Assembly (NCBI GenBank): GCA_963720075.1
Contig: CAVREG010000005.1
Location: 124,001 to 188,000, forward strand
DNA length: 64,000 bases
DNA from: PALSA-188 sp963720075
GTDB lineage: Bacteria; Acidobacteriota; Terriglobia; Terriglobales; Acidobacteriaceae
Direction of reading: 5' to 3'
A model generated the notes under the pieces. That model was not told the origin of the DNA and searched no databases. It saw only the letters and a program-made list of their open reading frames with translations. A program made the position numbers and the translations under genes. Positions within the stretch are counted from its first letter, which is position 1. Each line of letters opens with the position of its first letter. This document shows positions 1 through 9,222 of the stretch, one piece after another.

Positions 1-854
1 CGCAATTGTTTCGAGCTTTGAATCAGGGCGTCGGTCGCGGCGATCTCCTGTTTGAGGACGTTATCTTTGTGGGAAAGGCGAAATAAATCGGAGGCCAGTC
101 CCCATATTCCGGACGGTTGCTCCCTACTGGCGATCGGCGTCAATTTTGCAGAATCTTCAGCATTGCCACTCTGGTCCGCGTTTCCGTTGCTCACAGCCGG
201 AGGAACGGACCTCGCCAATTCTTCGATCTGCGCCCGCAATCCACTCGCGCCTAAACCGTTAGCGCTGGCTCCGCTCACAAAATCTGCCATGCTGCGGAGC
301 GCATCCCTGCGAGCGCTAAATAGAGAGACTTCGCTCTGCGTCTCCGCAATTAGAGTCTGTATTCCGGCGCGCTTGCTCACGAGTGCGGTTTCTAATTTCT
401 TTTGAAGCGGAGGAATTTCAGCCTGAGTTGACTGAACCTCCTGATCAGCCTGGTCGGCCATTTGAACCAGCGATTGATATTGTGAAGGAACGCCATTTTG
501 AGCTTGAACCTGGCGGCGCTGCTTGGCTTGGACGTCGGCCTGTTGCCGCGCGAACTCGAAAGCTAATTGGACGACCTGTGTAGCTACGCGGCGATTGTCC
601 TGGAAAAATGTGAGATCGGTTGGTTCCGTAACCAGTTGTTGCTCGGTTGCAGTCTGGTGATACCAGCTAATGGTGGCGCTGAGAAATTGAATGATTTGGG
701 AGGAATCAAAAGTTGCAGCTGCCGTATTTTGGGCGATTCCCATGCCTAACCCAATCGCAAGAATTGCCACAAGAGCACAGAAACGATAGAGCGGACTACA
801 GCTGCAAATATTTCGCTTTACCGGAAGGACTGCTAATGGTTGAGGGAGATACAT
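1..854 (-). CDS. Secreted coiled-coil protein, 3' part outside window
   Basis: The frame is open from an ATG at 854 to the window edge, so only about the first 284 residues are visible. A hydrophobic segment near residues 24-42 (FCALVAILAIGLGMGIAQ) looks like a signal peptide or signal anchor. After it comes a Gln/Ala/Glu-rich region (about 80-190) with a heptad-like pattern suggesting long coiled coils (for example FEFARQQADVQAKQRRQ). An in-frame TAG eight codons upstream bounds the start; no strong Shine-Dalgarno is seen. A secreted or anchored coiled-coil N-terminus of this kind would fit the periplasmic part of a large MscS-type mechanosensitive channel, but the channel domain would lie outside the window, so this is a guess. 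Confidence 0.6.
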   Translation of the reverse strand, partial: MYLPQPLAVLPVKRNICSCSPLYRFCALVAILAIGLGMGIAQNTAAATFDSSQIIQFLSATISWYHQTATEQQLVTEPTDLTFFQDNRRVATQVVQLAFEFARQQADVQAKQRRQVQAQNGVPSQYQSLVQMADQADQEVQSTQAEIPPLQKKLETALVSKRAGIQTLIAETQSEVSLFSARRDALRSMADFVSGASANGLGASGLRAQIEELARSVPPAVSNGNADQSGNAEDSAKLTPIASREQPSGIWGLASDLFRLSHKDNVLKQEIAATDALIQSSKQL

Positions 855-956
855 TAAGGACTTAAAATATTTTCTCTAAACGCGCCGGAGTTCTAGTTTA
901 AACCAATTAGAAGTTGGAACGTGCGGAGCCACAAATACGTCGTGTATATCGGGAAC

Positions 957-2039
957 TTAAACCCCCTGGGATTTAGCGCGAGCTTTGGTGTTTACAGATC
1001 GCATCATCGCCATTTCCACAATTGCGGCAATTAAATCCGTGTAACTAAGGCCGGATTTCTTTGCTGCCATGGCGAATTCGTGTCCGCTCGCAAGCCAGGG
1101 ATTTGGATTTGCTTCGATAACATAAACTTCGCCCTGCGCAGAAAGTCGCATATCTATGCGGCCATAATCGCGCAGTTTTACTGCGTGATAAGCAGCGAGC
1201 GCGGTGCCTGTCAGGCGAGAAATGGTTTCATCGTCCAGATTCTCTGCTACCTCAGATTTTGTCAGCTTGTGCGCTTGCGTGTCTTTTTCGAATTTCACGT
1301 CGTAGGTGGCGACTCGGGGCAGGCCCTTCGGCATCCGCGAAAAATCAAGCTCGACGAGAGGAAGAGCGTGCGCCCGCTCGTAGCTGCCTAAAATCGCCGC
1401 GTAAATTTCACGGCCTTCAATGTATTCCTCGATCAGAGCAGGAGAATCAAACTCATTCTGTATATATTCGACGCGCTCCATTAGTTCTTTAATGCTGTGC
1501 ACGACCGCGTCTGCGTCAATGCCAATCGAGCCATCTTCCGACATCGGCTTCACTATCAGCGGGAAGGAGATGTCATGCGCGTGTTCGATCCGGCCACGGT
1601 AAGCGATGGCGAAATAGGGAGTGCGGATTCCGTGAAAGGCAAACATCTTCTTGGCAAGACTCTTGTCTTGGGCAAGGAAATGCGCGTGAGGACCGCCGCC
1701 GGTGTAGGGGATTCCGAGCAGATCCAAATATCCCGCGACGTTTGTTTCTTTCGTATCGTCCCCGGCAAAGGACTCGGTCAGATTAAAAATAAGATCAGCC
1801 TTGCATTTGGCCAGAGAGTTCAGCGACTGAAGAGTACCGTCGAGAACGTGATAAAACGGCTCGTGGCCGAGCTGCGCCAAAGCCTCAGAGATTTCTTCGC
1901 GGTCTTCTTTTTCTTCACGGTTAACTTTCTTGCAGGATTTGCTTTTGCTTGCGGATGATTTTGTGGCCAGTGAGTCCGCAGGACCACACTCCCCCCAAAC
2001 GTCGAAAAGCACCGCGATATTTAAATGCCGGTCAGTCAT
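957..2039 (-). CDS. ATP-grasp ligase, D-Ala-D-Ala ligase-like
   Basis: 360-residue ATP-grasp protein of the D-alanine--D-alanine ligase superfamily, which joins a carboxylate to an amine through an acyl-phosphate. Visible marks are the YTGGG segment followed by a Lys-containing helix (near 115-130), the ATP-binding strand IVKPMSEDGSIGID, an IEEYIEGREI segment, and the metal-binding end DMRLSAQGEVYVIEANPNPWL. A Lys/Ser/Glu-rich insertion follows the first strand (residues about 25-47), which housekeeping Ddl enzymes lack. It is 30 nt downstream of the metallopeptidase gene on the same strand, with no cell-wall genes nearby, so a dedicated peptide or amino-acid ligase is more likely than the housekeeping Ddl. 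The substrate cannot be read from the sequence. Confidence 0.85.
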   Translation of the reverse strand: MTDRHLNIAVLFDVWGECGPADSLATKSSASKSKSCKKVNREEKEDREEISEALAQLGHEPFYHVLDGTLQSLNSLAKCKADLIFNLTESFAGDDTKETNVAGYLDLLGIPYTGGGPHAHFLAQDKSLAKKMFAFHGIRTPYFAIAYRGRIEHAHDISFPLIVKPMSEDGSIGIDADAVVHSIKELMERVEYIQNEFDSPALIEEYIEGREIYAAILGSYERAHALPLVELDFSRMPKGLPRVATYDVKFEKDTQAHKLTKSEVAENLDDETISRLTGTALAAYHAVKLRDYGRIDMRLSAQGEVYVIEANPNPWLASGHEFAMAAKKSGLSYTDLIAAIVEMAMMRSVNTKARAKSQGV

Positions 2040-2069
2040 TCAAATCAGCTCGGATGCAAAATGAATAAG

Positions 2070-3143
2070 TCATGACTGCACGAACTTTCCTCTCGCCATA
2101 TAGTTCATCGCCAGCGCGGTCGCATAGACAGTGATATTTGTCAGGTGCTCGGATTCCCGTCCGCGATCGGCGAGTAATTTGAGTTCCGCAGCCTTTTCCT
2201 CAATCACGGAAATGAGTTTCCTCACCAACGGCCGCTGCGCGCCCGTCCAATAAGCGATTTTGTCCACAACCGATTTGCGGTGTTGATGCAGTAGATTCTG
2301 AGCTGGAATTGCTCCCTTTCGCCTTTTCGATGCGTTGAAAATGTCCCGCAAATCGGTATCCAGAGCTAAGTCTCCCAGCGGCACTTCCTCGGTGGTTCTC
2401 CGGTAGAATTCCGCGACGGTGGAATCCATTTCATTTACCGTGACGTCAGGAGAGCCGCGTCGCCGAACTGGATCAATGGCGCCTAATTCGCGCGCAATGC
2501 GGTCCATATAGCGCAATTTTGTTATCGCACCCCAGTTTTTGTAGCGTGTGCGCCATCCTGAACCGGGAGTAAGCCACACGGCAAAGGTTTCCGCAAAGTC
2601 TTCGTCGGGATGTTTTTGCGCATACCATCCGGCCAAGTGCCGCACATAATTTCTGGAAAACGGAACGGGCCTGTAGTTGTCGCGGTAGGGACGCCGAAAA
2701 GATCCAAACATCTGCTTCCACTGGGGTGTCCGGTGCAAACGGTAGGCATAATTGAAGGCATGTCCGGCTTCGTGCCGCAAATACATCATGATCTCTCGCG
2801 CATCCTCAAGATCATTCACGTCTTTTTCCAGTAAAGAGAGATCAGGACTAGCGAGATAAAAAGGTATGCCGATGACAGGTTCGCCGGACGGGCATCCCCA
2901 CTCGTCAGATAGGTAGCAGAGCGGACGGAACTTCGTAATCTTCTTGCGCTCAAGTTCGCTGTACAGTTGCTGAACATAGCGATGCAGCGCGGAGGACTCG
3001 ATAGTGAGCCCCAAGTCGCTGATCCGTTTGTCCAGGATTTCTTTCAATCGAATTTCGCGCTGCTGACTCTTATCAAGCCGAACTTCGCGCACGGAAAGGC
3101 CCTGAATGTGCACTTCCTGCACTCGTATTGGCTCAGTGCTCAT
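2070..3143 (-). CDS. Putative zinc metallopeptidase (HEAGH, Peptidase_Mx-like)
   Basis: 357-residue protein with no signal peptide. The HExxH motif is HEAGH at residues 124-128, followed by NYAYRLHRTPQW. About 55 residues later comes DEDFAETFAVWLTPG, whose Glu/Asp residues could supply the third zinc ligand. This arrangement resembles the 'putative zinc-binding metallopeptidase' family (Peptidase_Mx). The N-terminal 50 residues are charged and contain the repeated-looking phrases VQEVHIQG and VREVRL; the C-terminal third is helical. It is the upstream gene of a probable two-gene operon with the ATP-grasp ligase (30 nt gap), so the two may make and process, or make and recycle, the same peptide. 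Start ATG 3143. The family assignment is from motif memory. Confidence 0.8.
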   Translation of the reverse strand: MSTEPIRVQEVHIQGLSVREVRLDKSQQREIRLKEILDKRISDLGLTIESSALHRYVQQLYSELERKKITKFRPLCYLSDEWGCPSGEPVIGIPFYLASPDLSLLEKDVNDLEDAREIMMYLRHEAGHAFNYAYRLHRTPQWKQMFGSFRRPYRDNYRPVPFSRNYVRHLAGWYAQKHPDEDFAETFAVWLTPGSGWRTRYKNWGAITKLRYMDRIARELGAIDPVRRRGSPDVTVNEMDSTVAEFYRRTTEEVPLGDLALDTDLRDIFNASKRRKGAIPAQNLLHQHRKSVVDKIAYWTGAQRPLVRKLISVIEEKAAELKLLADRGRESEHLTNITVYATALAMNYMARGKFVQS

Positions 3144-3880
3144 ACGGACTTTTCGAGGCCGCGCGAGAAATCCCGCCGAATGGATTTGGCGTTGGGCGCG
3201 ACGAATTCGGGGAGGAACCGGGACAAAACTCTACTACAGGTACAACATTAGCAAGGGTGATGGTAGCGGTCGAAGGTCACAATAGGCCAGAGACTTTAGT
3301 GCGTCCAAGGGATCGCGCAGGAGACTTTTCCCGCAAGATTGCATGGCGCATGTCGTCGCGTTCGCGCAACCGAAAGAGCATTGAGTTGTAAGTTCTTACT
3401 AGCCTGGCATCTGTTGCTATGGGAGAATTTCCGACCGCGCACATCAAGAATTCATCCGCCGGAAGTGGCAGGACTGTTGCAACGTGCTGACCTTTCCGCA
3501 GGACAATGCCCTAGTCTCGAAGACCTTCTCATAACGGAAATTGGGCTTGCGATATGGCTTTTTCTCCGCTGGCGTTTCGCTTCCGTCGTCCTCGTCGTCA
3601 GCGATTCGGTCCTTTTCATTCATAGAGGTTCAAGCCTACAGTGAAGCGGCTTCAGACTCAACCTATCTTAATCAATTAAAGCCGCGTTCACACCTCCAAA
3701 GGGCCGGTTTGGCAAGGCCGTATCCACAATCCGTTGCTTGTGCGCCAGAAGGACCTGCTTATTGCAGTAAGTTCTTCATTGCGAAACGAGCAGAGTCGCG
3801 TTGACGGTTTCGGCTTTGCGTGAGAGTATCTTCCGCCAGATATCGAGCGGAGTTCAGATCTCATCGCGGAGGAGTGTTCA
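3144..3880. other. Intergenic region, no gene recognised
   Basis: 737 bases between the divergent metallopeptidase gene (minus) and the GH106 gene (plus). Short open frames in all directions encode unconvincing, Arg/Ser/Pro-rich products without domains. A TTGACG at 3801-3806 followed by an AT-rich GAGTAT at 3824-3829 is a weak -35/-10 candidate for the GH106 gene. I see no tRNA fold, repeat array or convincing terminator. Confidence 0.5.
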
Positions 3881-6800
3881 ATGTGCGCACTTCGAAATTT
3901 CGCTCTCCAGTTGCCTGGTGGGTTGCTCATCTGCCTGGTCTGCGCTCTCGCCTCACCATCAATCGCCCAGAATTCGAGCGCCGCACTGGAGCAGGGATTC
4001 GAGAACCCACCAGCCTCCGCCAAGCCCCGAGTATGGTGGCACTGGATGAATGGCAACATCACCAAAGAAGGCATTCAACTCGACTTGGAGTGGATGAACC
4101 GCATCGGAATCGGCGGTTTCCAGAACTTCGACGCTGCGCTCAACACGCCCAAGCTTGTGGATAAGCGTCTTGTGTACATGACGCCGGAATGGAAGGACGC
4201 GTTCCTGTTCACCACCAAGCTTGCCGATAAACTCGGCCTTGAGGAAGCCATCGCCGGTTCTCCCGGATGGAGTGAGTCGGGGGGTCCGTGGGTGAAGCCG
4301 AGTCAGGGAATGAAGAAAGTGGTTTGGAGTGAAACGAGGGTCGAGGGTGGTAAGCCGTTTTCTGGCGTGCTACCGCATCCACCTATGGTCAGTGGGCCAT
4401 TTCAGAACATACCGATCGTTGACTTTGTTGCTGCAACGGGTCAGGCACCGGCGCCAATGCCGACCTTCTATACCGACACGGTCGTGATCGCGTATCGCGC
4501 GCCTGAAAGCGACGTTCCCACATCTTCTTTACAACCGAAAATTACTTCCAGCGGTGGCACGCTTGACCAAGCCTTGCTGACCGACGGCGATTTGGTGAAG
4601 ACCACGCCGCTGCCTGAACCTGCGGCGGGCCAGAAAGCATGGATACAGTATGAATTTACGGCCCCGCAGACGATGCATGCAGTAACGCTGGTGTTCAACG
4701 ATCCGGTCGCGGCAGCGACAAACAGGTTCGGTGCAGCGCCATCGGTAGCGGATATCGAGGCCGGCGATGATGGCCGAACTTTTCACAAGCTCACCGACAT
4801 CCCCAACGACGGCGGTGTGGAACACACCATCGCTTTTCCTGCAATGACAGCTCGATTTTTTCGGGTCGTCTTTACCGCCAAACCGCTTACTGCCGGAAGC
4901 TCACCTTTTGACGCAGAGAACCCGTTCGGCAATTTCGGCGAAGCGAAGCCTGATCCAAACTTCGAGATATCGGAACTGGTACTTCAAACGAGCCCACGCA
5001 TCAGCCGCTTTGAAGAGAAGGCGGGTTTCGCCAATCTTCTGAATTTCGATCCGTACCCTACGCCGCCCGTCGCCGCCGCGGACGCCATCCGGAAGAGCGA
5101 CATTGTAGATCTGACTGACAGAATGAAACCCGATGGAACGCTCGATTGGACACCGCCGTCCGGCCATTGGGTCATATTGCGCTTTGGCTATTCGCTGACC
5201 GGCGTTACCAATCATCCGGCGTCCCCTGAGGGCACAGGCCTCGAGGTGGACAAGCTCAGCCGTGAGGACGTCAAGCAGTACATGAATACTTATCTCGACA
5301 ATTACAAGAGCACCGTCGGGGATTTGATGGGCAAGCGAGGATTGCGGTACGTGGTCAACGACAGCTGGGAAGCTGGTACGGCTAACTGGACTGACAATAT
5401 GGTCGCCGAGTTTACCAAGCGCCGCGGTTACGATCCGCGTCCTTGGATGCCCGTGCTGACCGGCCGGGTCATCGAGAGCTCGCAGGCAAGCGAAGGTTTT
5501 CTTTGGGACTTTCGCCAGACTCTTGGCGAGATGCTGGCCGAAAATCACTACGATCAGATCAACGAAATTTTGCATCAGCGCGGGATGGGGCACTATGGGG
5601 AATCCCACGAGGAAGGCCGCGCGTTCATTGGTGATGGCATGGAGGTCAAACGGGGGAACGATGTCCCCATGTCGGCGATGTGGACCCAGAAGCCCGGCAT
5701 CAACAACGAACTATATGGTTACGACGCGGATATTCGCGAGTCAGCGTCGCTAGCTCACCTCTATGGCCAAAATCTAGTTGCGGCTGAATCAATGACGGCG
5801 GCTTCAGGCGCGTGGGCATGGTCTCCGGCAACGCTGAAGCCCACCGCTGATAAAGAGCTCGCCATGGGACTCAACCGTTTCGTCATTCACACTTCGGTTC
5901 ATCAACCGCTGCTTGATCGCAAGCCCGGTTTATCGCTGGGGCCGTTTGGGCAGTGGTTCACTCGCAATGAAACCTGGGCGGAGCAAGCCAAGCCTTGGAT
6001 CACGTATCTGGCCCGCAACAGTTATTTGTTGCAGCAAGGCCTTTTTGTTGCCGACATTGTTTACTTCTACGGGGAAGACACGAACCTTACAGCTTTGTTC
6101 TTACACAAAGCCCCGGAGATTCCAGAGGGATATAACTTCGACTACATCAACGCTGACGCGCTGGTCCATCTGCTCACGTTTGAAAACGGCCAACTCGCGA
6201 CCCCGAGCGGAATGAGATACCGCGTGCTCGCGCTCGATCCCCACAGCCAACAGATGTCGCTACCAGTGTTGCGCAAGATTCGCGATCTGGTTCAAGCCGG
6301 AGCAATCGTCGTTGGGAGCAAGCCTACTGGCACTCCGAGCCTTGGCGATGATGCTAATGAATTCCAAAGTATTGCGGATCAACTTTGGGGTTCGGGAGCA
6401 GGAAATTCTTTCGGTGAGGGAGAGGTGTATGGGGAACAAAAATTAGGCGACGTGCTCGCCGCGCTCAATGTTGCTCCCGACTTTGAGTACACCAGACCGC
6501 AGCCTGATACGAACTTGCTGTTCGTACATCGCAAGCTCGCGGACAGCGATCTCTATTTTGTGGACAACCGCAATGACCGATATGAAACGGTCGGCGCGAC
6601 TTTCCGTGTGGCAGGAAAGTCAGCGGAACTCTGGCACGCCGATACCGGGAAGATTGAACCTGCCTCCTACTACGCAGCGGATGGCCGCACGACCGTGCCT
6701 TTGTACCTCGCGCCATGGGAGACCGTGTTTGTTGTTTTCCGCCAGCCATCCAAAGCAACTTCCCGTACTTTGCCGGCTACCTCCGAGCAGCTCATCGCGA

Positions 6801-7291
6801 ATGTTGGGGGACCTTGGGAGGTAAGCTTCCAACCAGATCGCGGAGCTCCTGCCAAAGCCACTTTCGAGAAGTTAACTGCCTGGAACGAAAATGCCGACGC
6901 GGGCATCAAGTATTTTTCGGGTACGGGGACATACACGAAGACGATCCAGGCGCCAGCCGAGTGGTTCAAGCCCGACGCTCATCTTTGGATTGATCTCGGA
7001 AGTGTTAAGAATTTGGCGGATGTTTCCGTGAACGGCGAGCCGATGGGAATCGTTTGGAAAACCCCGTTTCGCGTGGATGCGACTGCGGCGTTCAAGCCCG
7101 GCAACAACATACTTGAAATTAAGGTGACGAACGGCTGGGTGAACCGAATCATTGGCGATCGTCAACCGAATGCCACAAAGACTTACACGTTCACGTCCCC
7201 GAAATTCTACAAAGCAGAGTCGCCTCTATGGCCCTCTGGACTTCTAGGGCCGGTCCAGATTGTGCGCGGGACGGCAGAGAACGCTATGTAA
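3881..7291 (+). CDS. Secreted GH106 alpha-L-rhamnosidase-like enzyme
   Basis: 1136-residue glycoside hydrolase of the family-106 type, expected to cut terminal alpha-L-rhamnose from plant or microbial polysaccharides outside the cytoplasm. A signal peptide spans residues 1-30, ending SPSIAQ. The conserved GH106 start WWHWMNGNITKEGI comes at about 51, then GSPGWSESGGPW, the catalytic-barrel segments RYVVNDSWEAG and HYGESHEEGRAF, and a C-terminal beta-sandwich ending in GSVKNLADVSVNGEPMG. Length fits the family (about 1,050-1,200 residues). GGAGGAG lies just before the ATG at 3881, supporting the start. No SusC/D pair, sugar transporter or rhamnose-catabolic gene is adjacent, so it is not in an obvious utilisation locus. 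Confidence 0.9.
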   Translation: MCALRNFALQLPGGLLICLVCALASPSIAQNSSAALEQGFENPPASAKPRVWWHWMNGNITKEGIQLDLEWMNRIGIGGFQNFDAALNTPKLVDKRLVYMTPEWKDAFLFTTKLADKLGLEEAIAGSPGWSESGGPWVKPSQGMKKVVWSETRVEGGKPFSGVLPHPPMVSGPFQNIPIVDFVAATGQAPAPMPTFYTDTVVIAYRAPESDVPTSSLQPKITSSGGTLDQALLTDGDLVKTTPLPEPAAGQKAWIQYEFTAPQTMHAVTLVFNDPVAAATNRFGAAPSVADIEAGDDGRTFHKLTDIPNDGGVEHTIAFPAMTARFFRVVFTAKPLTAGSSPFDAENPFGNFGEAKPDPNFEISELVLQTSPRISRFEEKAGFANLLNFDPYPTPPVAAADAIRKSDIVDLTDRMKPDGTLDWTPPSGHWVILRFGYSLTGVTNHPASPEGTGLEVDKLSREDVKQYMNTYLDNYKSTVGDLMGKRGLRYVVNDSWEAGTANWTDNMVAEFTKRRGYDPRPWMPVLTGRVIESSQASEGFLWDFRQTLGEMLAENHYDQINEILHQRGMGHYGESHEEGRAFIGDGMEVKRGNDVPMSAMWTQKPGINNELYGYDADIRESASLAHLYGQNLVAAESMTAASGAWAWSPATLKPTADKELAMGLNRFVIHTSVHQPLLDRKPGLSLGPFGQWFTRNETWAEQAKPWITYLARNSYLLQQGLFVADIVYFYGEDTNLTALFLHKAPEIPEGYNFDYINADALVHLLTFENGQLATPSGMRYRVLALDPHSQQMSLPVLRKIRDLVQAGAIVVGSKPTGTPSLGDDANEFQSIADQLWGSGAGNSFGEGEVYGEQKLGDVLAALNVAPDFEYTRPQPDTNLLFVHRKLADSDLYFVDNRNDRYETVGATFRVAGKSAELWHADTGKIEPASYYAADGRTTVPLYLAPWETVFVVFRQPSKATSRTLPATSEQLIANVGGPWEVSFQPDRGAPAKATFEKLTAWNENADAGIKYFSGTGTYTKTIQAPAEWFKPDAHLWIDLGSVKNLADVSVNGEPMGIVWKTPFRVDATAAFKPGNNILEIKVTNGWVNRIIGDRQPNATKTYTFTSPKFYKAESPLWPSGLLGPVQIVRGTAENAM

Positions 7292-7473
7292 GAGAGGTAT
7301 CTTACTTGAATTGTCAGGGTCCGGAAGACGACAACCAACAAGCGACGATCCCAGGCTTTATGACTGTTGCATACCGGCTCGATTCGTGGCAGATTGGGAA
7401 ACTCGCGATTACTGAAGGCACGAAGCGGCGTGGCCGGAAATCCTGTCAGCGTCCGCAATAGAGGATTGGCCAA

Positions 7474-9171
7474 TTGCGACTAAGTCACCGTGAAATTTCG
7501 ATGCAAGCAGGGTCGGCCCGCAAGCCGGTGCCTTCTTTGTTGTTCATCCTAGGCGTCGTCCTTGTGTGCTCCGCATTCGGATTTGCCGACGATAACGTGC
7601 ACTGCCATGTTGTGCCTGCGCATGAGCCTTCGCCCGCGGAAACGGCCTACCTTACCGGCGATGCAGCGAAGGCCGAATCGCTCTATCGCGAAGCTCTGAT
7701 CAAGTCTCCGCATAATCCCGAACTGGTTAGTGCGCTGGTTCGTACTTTGCTTCGTGAACAGAAAGTGGATGACGCCAACACGATCATCCATTCGGAACTC
7801 GTTTCTGCTCCCACTTCCGTCGTTCTGCTCACGGCCTTGGGTGAAGTGCAATACAGGCAGGGCAACATTCTCGAATCTGCTACGACCGCCGACCAAGGCT
7901 TAAGGGCCAACCCCTGCAGTCCGCGCCTTTACCTGTTACGCGCGAAGATTCTGCACCTAAACTCCATGTATGCGTCGGCGCGGCGCGCGGTGGGCGTGGC
8001 CCATTTGCTTGACCCGTGGGACCAAGAGATTCGAAGTATCTGGATCGGCACTCTTCCCCTTACCCAGCGCGTTGAAGAGCAGAAGCAATTTCTGGCCGCA
8101 GCGAACGGTTTGGATGCGGAAGAGAAGACACGCGCAGAACACGTTCTTGCAGAACTCGAGAAGCGAGCGAACAATCCTGACAAGATATGTCATCTAGTCT
8201 CACCGACGGCCTCAACGGACCTTCCGGTAGTCCCTCTGATGAATGGCGCCAGATCTACGGGGGCGTGGGGACTCGATGTTTTCTTTAATAATAAAAATGC
8301 CCGTCTTCAAATTGATACGGGAGCCTCAAGCCTCTTCATCAGCCGGGCAGTCGCCGAACGAGCGGGCCTAAAGCCTCTTGAACACATTAAGGTTGGGGGC
8401 GTGGGGGACCAGGGACCCGCCGGGGCTTATACCGCGAATGCCGACTCCATTCGCATCGGATCCCTCGAGTTCCGCGACTGCCTCGTCGAAGTCAGCGACC
8501 GCAAAGATGTTCTTGGTTCTGAGGGGCTCATTGGTACTGACGTCTTCAGCAACTACCTGATCAGTCTCGATTATCCGATGCGGAGACTGAGTCTTTCTCC
8601 GCTGCCCCCAAACCCTTCTGAAAAAGAGGCCCCTACCTCGCTAAACACTTCAGGCGCCGACCAGTCCATCGGCTCGAATCCTGCGGCAACCGGGTCGAAC
8701 AACCAACCCACAGGGCCTGCGGACCGCTACATTAGCCCGACCATGAAGGGTTATTCGGAAATCTTTCGCGTCGGCCACTTTCTGTTGGTGCCGACGGTTC
8801 TGAATCACAAGGTCCAACATCTATTCGTGCTTGATACTGGGGCTTTTAGCTCTTTCGTGTCGCCCGAAGTGGCTCGCGAAGTCACGAAGGTACATGGCGG
8901 AGCACCCGTCTTGATCCAGGGGCTCAGTGGCACAGTTTCCAAAGTCTCTACTAGTGACAAGATCGTTTTTCAATTCGGCGGTATTGAGCAGGATAATTAC
9001 GGCCTTTTCTCGTTTGACACTTCAGGGGTTAGCAAGAGCGTAGGTTTGGAGGTATCGGGATTCCTGGGCGATACCGTTCTGCACCAGCTCACGATTCACA
9101 TTGATTATCGCGACGGCCTGGTCAAATTCGATTACGACCCCCGTCACAACACGACGGGTTTCACCTATTGA
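7474..9171 (+). CDS. Secreted TPR protein with two retropepsin-like domains
   Basis: 565-residue protein. A signal sequence (SLLFILGVVLVCSAFGFA) is followed by TPR-like helices over residues about 55-220 (for example GDAAKAESLYREALIKSPHN). Two retropepsin-type aspartyl-protease halves follow, each with a hydrophobic-DTG motif: LQIDTGASSLF (Asp281) and FVLDTGAFSSF (Asp454). The halves are separated by a Ser/Asn/Thr/Pro-rich linker (about 385-420). Retropepsins normally need two DTG copies per active site, so an intramolecular pseudo-dimer is possible. The TTG at 7474 has AGAGG nine nt upstream; an ATG at 7501 is an alternative start that also keeps the signal peptide. It converges with the FG-GAP protein gene. 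Confidence 0.8.
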   Translation: MRLSHREISMQAGSARKPVPSLLFILGVVLVCSAFGFADDNVHCHVVPAHEPSPAETAYLTGDAAKAESLYREALIKSPHNPELVSALVRTLLREQKVDDANTIIHSELVSAPTSVVLLTALGEVQYRQGNILESATTADQGLRANPCSPRLYLLRAKILHLNSMYASARRAVGVAHLLDPWDQEIRSIWIGTLPLTQRVEEQKQFLAAANGLDAEEKTRAEHVLAELEKRANNPDKICHLVSPTASTDLPVVPLMNGARSTGAWGLDVFFNNKNARLQIDTGASSLFISRAVAERAGLKPLEHIKVGGVGDQGPAGAYTANADSIRIGSLEFRDCLVEVSDRKDVLGSEGLIGTDVFSNYLISLDYPMRRLSLSPLPPNPSEKEAPTSLNTSGADQSIGSNPAATGSNNQPTGPADRYISPTMKGYSEIFRVGHFLLVPTVLNHKVQHLFVLDTGAFSSFVSPEVAREVTKVHGGAPVLIQGLSGTVSKVSTSDKIVFQFGGIEQDNYGLFSFDTSGVSKSVGLEVSGFLGDTVLHQLTIHIDYRDGLVKFDYDPRHNTTGFTY

Positions 9172-9222
9172 TCGTCACCTAGTGAGTGAAAGGCAAAATT
9201 GGAGCTTCGGCGGAGGATTACT

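Noticed and set aside
4901..5608. 235-residue antisense frame inside GH106
   Set aside because: Lies opposite a confident gene, composition is Arg/Leu/His-biased and it has no domain; a mirror of the real frame.
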